Below are positions 43,201 through 49,861 of a stretch of 64,000 nucleotides of DNA, piece after piece. Below the pieces are notes generated by a model. That model had not been told where the DNA came from. It saw nothing but the letters and a program-made list of their open reading frames with translations, and made no database searches. The translations under genes were made by a program, and so were the position numbers. Positions within the stretch are counted from its first letter, which is position 1. The number at the start of each line of letters is the position of its first letter. The stretch comes from Parabacteroides sp. (GTDB taxonomy: Bacteria; Bacteroidota; Bacteroidia; Bacteroidales; Tannerellaceae), in the NCBI GenBank assembly GCA_017937385.1, contig JAGBDR010000049.1:61703-125702 (forward strand), given 5' to 3'.

Positions 43201-45006
43201 ATGAATAAGATTCCTATATACGCATTGACGTGCTTTCTAAGCCTGGCAGGTGTGTCGGTGGAGGCACAAGACCACCGGCCACAAGCCGTTATGGTAAACG
43301 GCCAGGACAATCAAGTATTTTTCCATACGATAGAGAAAGGGCAAACCGTTTACGCCATCGCAACCATGTATGGGGTTACACCCGACGACATTTACCGGCT
43401 GAACCCGGACAGCAAGAAAGGGATCAAGGCAGGTGCCATCCTCAAAATCCCGCAGCGTGACACGGTCGGGAGCACCGCCAAAAGACAAGAGGACAACTAT
43501 CTCTTCCATACCATCCAGCCGAAAGAAACGCTCTATTCGCTCTCCATCCGGTATGCCGTTCCCGCTACCGCTATCGTCAAAGCGAATCCCGGATTGTCGA
43601 CGTCTACCTTTACAATCGGCAAGACGATCCGCATCCCGGCGACACAAGTGGAAGACCTGCCGACAACGGAAATCAAGACGGTGAACAAAGAAATCGAATA
43701 CACCGTCCAGAAGAAAGAGACCCTATACCGGATCTGCCGGAAATTCAACGTCTCCAGCTACGAACTGCTCAAGCTCAACCCGAAACTGAAAGAGGGCGTC
43801 AAAGCCGGCATGGTCCTTAAAATACCGGTCCGGACGGAAGAAAACGTGACGACCGGACCGGCAACCGCCACGCTCTCGGAAAGAGATGCCAACGCTTTGC
43901 TCTCGGAACCGAAAAGCATCCAGCACGTCAACAGCGTCAAAGTCGCCCTCCTGTTGCCGTTCATGACCCACGAGGCGGTCCCGTCGGCCGAGACACAGCG
44001 CTTCATCGAATATTACGAAGGCCTGTTGCTGGCAGTGGACAGCCTGAAAAGCACGGGCTGTTCCATCAACTTGTCTGTCTATGACACCGGCAACGGGACG
44101 AAGAAACTGAAAGAGATCCTGAAAGAGGATGCCCTGAAAGAGGCTAACCTTATCATCGGAGCCGTGCAGAACGACCAAATCGGCCCGGTGGCTGAATTTG
44201 CCCAGAAAAACAGCATCAAGTATGTGATTCCTTTCACGTCGAAGAACGACGATGTGCTGTCAAACGCCTACGTCTACCAGGTAAACACGCCTCACTCCTA
44301 CCTGTATGCCAAAGCTGCCCAAGGCGGATGCGACCTGTTTGCCGACGATAACATCATCTTGCTGAACATCAAGGACGGCAAAGAGAAAACCGAGTTTATC
44401 GAGACGTTCAAAGGCGAGATGAAACAGCGCAACATAGCGTTCAGCGAAATCAACTACAATAGCGAGACCTTGGCTGCCGATGTCGAAGCATTGCTCAAGA
44501 CGGACAAACGGAACGTGGTCGTGCCGACTTCAGGCACGCGGGATGCGCTGAACGAAATCAAGTCGCCCTTGCGTATGCTGGCGGAGGAGCATCCGGAATA
44601 TGGCTTGACGTTGTTCGGCTATCCGGAGTGGCAGACCTACACGCGCGACTGCCTGGAAGATTTCCATGCACTGAACACGTATATATACAGCAACTTCTAC
44701 GCAGACAACCTGTCGAAAGAGGTGGCGGGCTTCTATACCAAATATAAGGACTGGTACAGCAAGACCTTGATCAACATATTCCCCAAATACGGCATTTTAG
44801 GATTCGACACCGGTATGTTCTTCATTGGGGCGATCAACAAATACGGCTCCAATTTCGAGAACAACTTGGATAAGATCCACTATCAGGGCGTGCAGACCGG
44901 CTTCGACTTCCACCGCGTGAACAACTGGGGAGGTTTCATCAATACGAACATCTTCATAGTCCATTATCAGAGTGATTTCAATGTAACACGAAATGAAGTA
45001 AGATGA
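43201..45006 (+). CDS. Triple-LysM protein with periplasmic-binding-fold domain
   Basis: 601 residues from the ATG at 43201. Signal peptide, then three LysM peptidoglycan-binding repeats at about 41-84 (FHTIEKGQTVYAIATMYGV), 101-144 (FHTIQPKETLYSLSIRYAV) and 166-208 (YTVQKKETLYRICRKFNV). From about 240 a type-1 periplasmic-binding (Leu/Ile/Val receptor-like) fold follows: VALLLPFMTHEAVPSAETQRFIEYYEGLLLAVDSL. Similar to the LppC/LpoA-like architecture that links murein to envelope enzymes; ligand unknown. Its stop overlaps the start of the PorT-like barrel (ATGA at 45003), so the two are coupled. Confidence 0.9.
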   Translation: MNKIPIYALTCFLSLAGVSVEAQDHRPQAVMVNGQDNQVFFHTIEKGQTVYAIATMYGVTPDDIYRLNPDSKKGIKAGAILKIPQRDTVGSTAKRQEDNYLFHTIQPKETLYSLSIRYAVPATAIVKANPGLSTSTFTIGKTIRIPATQVEDLPTTEIKTVNKEIEYTVQKKETLYRICRKFNVSSYELLKLNPKLKEGVKAGMVLKIPVRTEENVTTGPATATLSERDANALLSEPKSIQHVNSVKVALLLPFMTHEAVPSAETQRFIEYYEGLLLAVDSLKSTGCSINLSVYDTGNGTKKLKEILKEDALKEANLIIGAVQNDQIGPVAEFAQKNSIKYVIPFTSKNDDVLSNAYVYQVNTPHSYLYAKAAQGGCDLFADDNIILLNIKDGKEKTEFIETFKGEMKQRNIAFSEINYNSETLAADVEALLKTDKRNVVVPTSGTRDALNEIKSPLRMLAEEHPEYGLTLFGYPEWQTYTRDCLEDFHALNTYIYSNFYADNLSKEVAGFYTKYKDWYSKTLINIFPKYGILGFDTGMFFIGAINKYGSNFENNLDKIHYQGVQTGFDFHRVNNWGGFINTNIFIVHYQSDFNVTRNEVR

Positions 45007-45665
45007 TCAGGAAAATTATCGCAACAGCCATCACAGGCCTCATCGCCCTGAACGGCCTCCGGGCGCAGGAGCCGTTCAAACGGGAGTTGTCGTTGGGCGC
45101 GTCGTTCGGCACGACTTTTTCCAGTGTCAGTTTTGCCCCGACGAAAGTGCAACAGAAAATGAAAATGGGCTATACCGGCGGACTCACGCTCCGGTGGATC
45201 ACGGAAAAGAACCTCGGGTTGCAGGCCGAACTGAATTTCGCCCAACAGGGATGGGAGGAAAAGTTCGAGGAACAGCCGCAATATCAATACAACCGGACGA
45301 TCAACTACGTGGAACTCCCGATCCTGACGCATATCTATTTCGGCAGCAAACGTTTCAGGGCCTTTGTCAACTTAGGGCCCAAAATAGGGTATGCTTTTGG
45401 CGAAAAGACCAGCGAGAACTTAGGCGGGGCGCGGCCGAACACTGAAAACGAGCAGCACGACATGCCGGTTGAAAAGAAATTCGACTGGGGACTGTGCGGC
45501 GGCCCGGGCATCGAACTGCGCACGGGGATCGGCTCCTTCCTGTTGGAAGGCCGCTACTACTATGCCCTCGGCGACATCTTCAACAGCCGCAAGGAAGACT
45601 ATTTTTCCAAGTCGTCTTCACAAGTGATCTCGGCTAAAATCACCTATATAATTCCGATATTCTGA
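45003..45665 (+). CDS. PorT-family outer-membrane beta-barrel protein
   Basis: 220 residues, signal peptide ending LNGLRAQ. Beta strands with repeated GYTGGLTLRWI, LGLQAELNFAQQGWEE, YVELPILTHIYFG, FVNLGPKIGYAF, FDWGLCGGPGIELRTG, FLLEGRYYYALGDI, ending ITYIIPIF. This is the OMP_b-brl_2/PorT pattern. It overlaps the LysM gene by four bases, suggesting a joint envelope function. No type IX secretion genes adjoin it, so a role in that system is not supported here. Confidence 0.9.
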   Translation: MIRKIIATAITGLIALNGLRAQEPFKRELSLGASFGTTFSSVSFAPTKVQQKMKMGYTGGLTLRWITEKNLGLQAELNFAQQGWEEKFEEQPQYQYNRTINYVELPILTHIYFGSKRFRAFVNLGPKIGYAFGEKTSENLGGARPNTENEQHDMPVEKKFDWGLCGGPGIELRTGIGSFLLEGRYYYALGDIFNSRKEDYFSKSSSQVISAKITYIIPIF

Positions 45666-45705
45666 TTTTTTCATTTCTATTTGGCTGAAGAACATAAGAA
45701 ATATA

Positions 45706-45737
45706 TTTGGTTCTTTTGTCTGTTTTTCATATATTTG
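45706..45737 (+). promoter_or_regulatory. Full Bacteroidetes promoter (TTTG-N20-TATATTTG)
   Basis: -33 element TTTG at 45706-45709 and -7 box TATATTTG at 45730-45737, at the consensus 20-base spacing. No gene starts downstream; the next features are 170 unassigned bases and a terminator. Confidence 0.7.
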
Positions 45738-45742
45738 TACTC

Positions 45743-45945
45743 GAAACAAGCTAAGAACAGACAACAGGCTCCTCCCAAAACGAAAACGTCGCATTTTTCA
45801 TACGTGTATGGAGTTTGCTCCGATAGATTGTTTTACATACAAAATCAATTTCTTTCAACATCAATAGGGGTAATATAGTTATTAAGCTATTTGATTTAGA
45901 CCAAAAAAAGAAGGATGTCTCAGTGATGAAACATCCTTTTCTGTT
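45743..45945 (+). ncRNA. Candidate small RNA between barrel gene and DUF4293
   Basis: Runs from the start predicted by the 45730 promoter to a stem (AAGGATGT 45911-45918 / ACATCCTT 45931-45938) followed by T-rich sequence. The only internal frame from an ATG is 19 codons. The surrounding 45666-46007 gap holds no gene. No known RNA family was recognised. Confidence 0.45.
45911..45945. terminator. Terminator hairpin
   Basis: Stem AAGGATGT / ACATCCTT, preceded by AAAAAAA and followed by TTTTC and TTTTTT, so usable in both directions (candidate sRNA on plus, DUF4293 operon on minus). Confidence 0.7.
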
Positions 45946-46007
45946 TTTTACTTAGCATATAAGTATTCCTACGGGGCGGTTCGTATGCCAGCCCCATCGG
46001 CCGGCTT

Positions 46008-46469
46008 TTATCTCAGACGATCCAAAGAGCGTACCAATGCTTCATCTGCCCCGATATTGCGGATGGCCAGATAATTCAGGATCAGGCAGACCAACGGGAA
46101 TGAAGAAGCGATTTTCAGGCCCAGTGACAAGGCCTCTTTCTGATTGCCCAAATTCCAGTAGAAGAAGGCAAAAAGGGCGTAGAAACCGATCATCAGAATC
46201 GCATTGAACACGCATAGCCGTATTTGAAGGATTCTTTTCTTGAACAGGAAAATAGTCAGAAACGCCAGCAAAGAGATGGCAGTTACCAATGCAAACAATC
46301 CCCATGTGGGATAAACCAGTTCCGGCTGGGCAGCCATCGTACTGACACCGGCCGCGTCAAAAACAAACAACTGGTCGCCCGACTGCAACACAGCGAGCGG
46401 CAAAAACAAGGTGGCAACCGTCAATGCCACGATAATCAACAAGTAAACCGTTTGTATTCTCTGTAACAT
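46008..46469 (-). CDS. DUF4293 membrane protein
   Basis: 153 residues from MLQRIQTVYLLIIVAL at 46469; the longer frame from 46529 would translate a repeat array. Four transmembrane helices (about 6-28, 60-80, 88-108, 118-140). DUF4293 proteins sit next to rpoZ and bamD throughout Bacteroidetes; function unknown. Third gene of the bamD-rpoZ-DUF4293 set, separated from rpoZ by the inverted heptamer array. Confidence 0.88.
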   Translation of the reverse strand: MLQRIQTVYLLIIVALTVATLFLPLAVLQSGDQLFVFDAAGVSTMAAQPELVYPTWGLFALVTAISLLAFLTIFLFKKRILQIRLCVFNAILMIGFYALFAFFYWNLGNQKEALSLGLKIASSFPLVCLILNYLAIRNIGADEALVRSLDRLR

Positions 46470-46476
46470 GACAAAA

Positions 46477-46560
46477 CAATTGACAATGGACAATGGACAA
46501 TTGACAATTAGCGGATGATGCTCACCCAATTGTCAATTGTCAATTATCAATTGTCAATTC
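46477..46560. repeat. Inverted heptamer array (CAATTGT family), copy 2
   Basis: ACAATTG/ACAATGG units (46477-46510) face AATTGTC units (46527-46560) across the centre GCGGATGATGCTCACC. The right arm is identical to 26625-26658. It fills the rpoZ-DUF4293 gap and would fold into a long hairpin in the mRNA. Confidence 0.85.
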
Positions 46561-46561
46561 A

Positions 46562-46894
46562 TTAAAAGTTATTCTTTTCTTTTGCGGGGTTCTTATAATA
46601 CACTTTACCTTCTTCATACTCCTTTGCCGCGATCAGAGTCGGTTTCGGGAGCTTTTCATAGTAACGTGAAATCTCGATCTGTTCCCTGTTTTCAAAAACT
46701 TCTTCCAGATTATCGTTATAGGAAGCAAATTCCTGAAGCTTCTTTTCCAGATCCTGCTTCATCTCAACAGAAATCTGATTAGCACGTTTACCAATGATTG
46801 CAACAGTTTCATACACATTGCCCGTATCTGCCGACAGCTTCATCATGTCGCGGGTAACGGTATTCGACGGAGCGTTAGTCTTTCTGTAATCCAT
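46562..46894 (-). CDS. rpoZ: RNA polymerase omega subunit (Bacteroidetes RpoZ)
   Basis: 110 residues: MDYRKTNAPSNTVTRDM, NVYETVAIIGKRANQIS, then EISRYYEKLPKPTLIAAKEYEEGKVYYKNP. The GKRANQI segment is the omega/Rpb6 core (helix contacting beta-prime). Longer C-terminal tail than in Proteobacteria, as usual in Bacteroidetes. Lies 25 bases after bamD. Confidence 0.92.
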   Translation of the reverse strand: MDYRKTNAPSNTVTRDMMKLSADTGNVYETVAIIGKRANQISVEMKQDLEKKLQEFASYNDNLEEVFENREQIEISRYYEKLPKPTLIAAKEYEEGKVYYKNPAKEKNNF

Positions 46895-46919
46895 TACTTT
46901 ATATTGATTAGTTGTTTCG

Positions 46920-47726
46920 TTAATACGTATCTGTTATTCGCTTGCTGGCATAGTCGTAGAACTTCTGGACCTGCTTTACGTACTTGCCTTCGGGATACTC
47001 GTTGATGTAGTTGTAGTATTCGTCCACCACTTCCCGGTAACGGCCCTGCAACTTTTCTTCCACACTCACGATGGCCAGTTCATATTTGGAACGGATGGTA
47101 TAGAACATGAACTCTTCCCTGTATTTTGAATAGGGGTAGTTCTTAAGTGCGTTTTGCGCGGTAATCACACATGAAAGGTAGTTGTTTCCCATATAAGTCC
47201 CCAGGTTGAAATACAACCGGACGGCCAGCAACTCCTTGTAGGCGAGCTTTTCCTGCAATTCGAACAGGATGTTCTGGGCTTCTTTCGCCCGCTCGCTTTG
47301 CGGATAATACTCCAGATACAGTTGCAGCTGCTTGATGGCCTCATACGTCTGCGTCTGGTCCAAACGGGGGTCCGGTGAATCCAAATACAGGCCGTATCCC
47401 GAATAATAACGGGCCAACTCGGTGTATTCGCCTTTCGGATAAGTCGTATAATAGGTATTGAAGTATTGCGAAGCGGTCTGATAGTCTTTCTGGCCGTAGT
47501 AGCTTTGCGCCAACAGGTACAAAGATTCTTCAGCTTGAGCCGTACCTTTGAACACAGGAACCAATTCATCCAGCAAAGTGGCAGACTTCGAATATTGCTT
47601 TGCATTGAAATATTTCTTTGCGTACGAATATTTCAACTCGTAGTCTGTGCTTTTCAGTATCTTATTATACTCCCCGCAGGAAGATAACAGAACCGTCATC
47701 ATCAATAAAAATACAACCTTTTTCAT
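46920..47726 (-). CDS. bamD: Outer-membrane assembly lipoprotein BamD
   Basis: 268 residues, lipobox with Cys17 (VLLSSC). Five TPR-like helical repeats (for example YSKSATLLDELVPVFKG, AEESLYLLAQSYYGQKDYQTASQYFNTY). Typical Bacteroidetes BamD length. Part of the BAM complex inserting beta-barrels, facing the periplasm. First gene of bamD-rpoZ-DUF4293; TAACTTTG box 18 bases upstream of the ATG. Confidence 0.95.
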   Translation of the reverse strand: MKKVVFLLMMTVLLSSCGEYNKILKSTDYELKYSYAKKYFNAKQYSKSATLLDELVPVFKGTAQAEESLYLLAQSYYGQKDYQTASQYFNTYYTTYPKGEYTELARYYSGYGLYLDSPDPRLDQTQTYEAIKQLQLYLEYYPQSERAKEAQNILFELQEKLAYKELLAVRLYFNLGTYMGNNYLSCVITAQNALKNYPYSKYREEFMFYTIRSKYELAIVSVEEKLQGRYREVVDEYYNYINEYPEGKYVKQVQKFYDYASKRITDTY

Positions 47727-47744
47727 TCACATACTTTTAGCGCG

Positions 47745-47752
47745 CAAAGTTA
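47745..47752 (-). promoter_or_regulatory. -7 box TAACTTTG of the bamD operon
   Basis: Exact TAnnTTTG match 18 bases before the bamD ATG. Confidence 0.7.
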
Positions 47753-47792
47753 AAGTTTTCCGACAAATAAACGAAGCGCTTAACGTTAATAT

Positions 47793-48218
47793 TTACAACT
47801 TATACAAGTCACTGGCCGCGATAAGCTCCAGTTTATTGGCTTTCAGAACCTCCGCGCACTTCTCTACGTTGTCGGGGCGAATGATCACATTGGCCGCATC
47901 CCCTTGGGAGAAAGCATACATATATTCAATGAATATGCCAGCCGAAGTAATGATGTCCATCGCTTTTGCCAATGCGCCCGGCTGGTTGGGGCAATGCAGG
48001 CAAACCACGTCGGCCACACTCACGGCATACAGACGATCGCGCAAGACCTTGATGGCGGTATCCGTATCCGACACGATCAGGCGCAAGATCCCGAAGTCCG
48101 AGTTTTCAGAAACTGTAAAAGCGGACATATTCACGCCGGCTTCACCTAATATTTTCGCTACTTCCGTAAAACGGCCTTTCTTGTTCTCCAGAAAGATGGA
48201 TAGTTGTTTGATTAACAT
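47793..48218 (-). CDS. Tandem ACT-domain regulatory protein
   Basis: 141 residues, two ACT domains: LSIFLENKKGRFTEVAKILGEAGVNMSAFTV (about 5-35) and VVCLHCPNQPGALAKAMDIITSAGIFIEYMYAF (about 70-102). ACT pairs bind amino acids. In Bacteroidales this protein travels with phenylacetate-CoA ligase, which lies 120 bases upstream in the same direction, suggesting control of aromatic amino acid derived acid metabolism. Confidence 0.9.
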   Translation of the reverse strand: MLIKQLSIFLENKKGRFTEVAKILGEAGVNMSAFTVSENSDFGILRLIVSDTDTAIKVLRDRLYAVSVADVVCLHCPNQPGALAKAMDIITSAGIFIEYMYAFSQGDAANVIIRPDNVEKCAEVLKANKLELIAASDLYKL

Positions 48219-48235
48219 GGCTGTTCGATTTTAAT

Positions 48236-48328
48236 AATTATGATTTGGATTTATGATTTATAATTTATGATTTATGATTTATGCGTCGATGATAAATCAT
48301 AAATCATAAATTATAAATCATAAATCTA
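48236..48328. repeat. Inverted heptamer array (GATTTAT family), copy 2
   Basis: TTATGAT-type units on the left and ATAAATC-type units on the right of the centre ATGCGTCGATGAT, matching copy 1 at 16901-16956. Lies between the ligase and ACT genes of one transcription unit. Confidence 0.85.
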
Positions 48329-48338
48329 TAACTTCACG

Positions 48339-49640
48339 TTATTCCAACTTACGATTGTCGATCACGTGTTTGGCTTTGCCCATGCTGCGTTCGATGCTGC
48401 GCGGCTCGACAATCTTGATGTCGGGTTGCAGGCCGATTACGCTCTGCATACGGCTTGCGATTTTCTTCTTCAGGGCAATCATCTTGTTCATTTCGTCCGA
48501 GTAGAATTCCTGACGTACTTCCACCTGGATCTGGAAGGTGTCCGTATTGTTCACGCGGTCGACCACAATCAGATAGTGCGGTTCGAACTCCGGCAATTCA
48601 AGGATTACCGATTCTACCTGCGACGGGAATACATTGACACCGCGGATGATCAGCATATCGTCGCTACGTCCGAGAATGCGGCCCATACGCACGGCTGTAC
48701 GCCCACATTCGCACTTGTCATAAATCAAATGCGTCAGGTCGCGCGTACGGTAACGGATCATCGGCATCCCTTCTTTCGTCAAGGTCGTGAAAACCAACTC
48801 TCCGTGCTGGCCGGGTTCTACCGGCTCCAACGTAACCGGGTCTACGATTTCGGGGAAGAAATGGTCTTCCCACAAATGCGTACCGTTTTGGCACTCGCAC
48901 TCGCCTCCTACTCCGGGACCACATATTTCTGTCAGGCCATAAATGTCATACGCCTTGATATTCAGTTTGCTTTCCAACTCCTTACGCATATTTTCCGTCC
49001 AGGGTTCAGCTCCGAAAGCGCCGACACGCAATTTGAATTCCTCCAATGGAATGCCGGATGCGTGGATCGTTTCGGCCAGATACAAAGCGTAGGAAGGCGT
49101 ACATGCCAGCCCCTTCGCGCCGAAATCGTGCATCAGCTGGATCTGTTTCTGCGTGTTGCCACTGCTCATCGGGATGACCGTCCCTCCTATATTCTCGACT
49201 CCGGCATGTGCGCCCAGGCCTCCGGTAAACAGGCCGTAACCATACGAAACCTGTACGGAGTCATTCTTTGTCAGCCCATACGCCGTCAGGCATCGAGCCA
49301 CAACTTCAGCCCAGATAGACAAATCTTTCCGGGTGTAGCCGACGACAATTGGTTTTCCCGTCGTTCCGGAAGAGGCGTGCAAGCGGACAATTTCAGACAT
49401 CGGCACGGCCATCAGCCCGAAAGGATAATTATCCCGTAAATCCTGTTTAACGGTAAACGGAAGTTTCACGATGTCGTCGATCGAACGGATGTCTTCCGGG
49501 GTAATTCCCATCTCCTGCATCTTCTTACGGTAGAAAGGGGAATTATGATAGGCATGTTCAACCACCCGCCTCAATCGGATACTCTGCAATTTCCGCATCT
49601 CTTCGCGGCTCATGCACTCAATAGTTTCGTTCCAAATCAT
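48339..49640 (-). CDS. paaK: Phenylacetate-CoA ligase (PaaK family)
   Basis: 433 residues, the PaaK length. AMP-forming motif LHASSGTTGKPIVVGYTR (about 90), YGLTEICGPGVGGECECQNGTHLWEDHF, LVFTTLTKEGMPMIRYRTRDL, and the C-terminal mini-domain with GRSDDMLIIRGVNVFPSQVE. Activates phenylacetate or related aryl acids with ATP and CoA. In anaerobic Bacteroidales it probably works with 2-oxoacid ferredoxin oxidoreductases rather than aerobic phenylacetate degradation. Co-directional with the ACT protein. Confidence 0.95.
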   Translation of the reverse strand: MIWNETIECMSREEMRKLQSIRLRRVVEHAYHNSPFYRKKMQEMGITPEDIRSIDDIVKLPFTVKQDLRDNYPFGLMAVPMSEIVRLHASSGTTGKPIVVGYTRKDLSIWAEVVARCLTAYGLTKNDSVQVSYGYGLFTGGLGAHAGVENIGGTVIPMSSGNTQKQIQLMHDFGAKGLACTPSYALYLAETIHASGIPLEEFKLRVGAFGAEPWTENMRKELESKLNIKAYDIYGLTEICGPGVGGECECQNGTHLWEDHFFPEIVDPVTLEPVEPGQHGELVFTTLTKEGMPMIRYRTRDLTHLIYDKCECGRTAVRMGRILGRSDDMLIIRGVNVFPSQVESVILELPEFEPHYLIVVDRVNNTDTFQIQVEVRQEFYSDEMNKMIALKKKIASRMQSVIGLQPDIKIVEPRSIERSMGKAKHVIDNRKLE

Positions 49641-49794
49641 GGTACCAGTTCGTTATCTTTTTAATGTTAGTAGTCTAAATTCGTTGCAAAGTAATAACTT
49701 TTTTGGGAAGAATTGCCATTTCGGTTCTCTTTTATGCGCAACGCTTCCAGAAAACAGGTATTTCCAGGACGTTCTGCCGGCAAAAGAGCTTATG

Positions 49795-49853
49795 TTCCAT
49801 GGGCATGAAAACTTTGTTCCATGGGCATGAAACGTTTGTTCCACCGGCATGAA
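49795..49853. repeat. 22-bp-phased palindrome array (TTCCATGGGCATGAA)
   Basis: Three copies, TTCCATGGGCATGAA twice and TTCCACCGGCATGAA once, at exactly 22-base spacing (centres 49802, 49824, 49846), 9 bases beyond the GH92 stop. Confidence 0.85.
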
Positions 49854-49861
49854 ACGTCTGT

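Noticed and set aside
45681-45878. 65-codon plus-strand frame
   Set aside because: Starts upstream of the only promoter and has no family features; a transcript from 45743 would lack its start.
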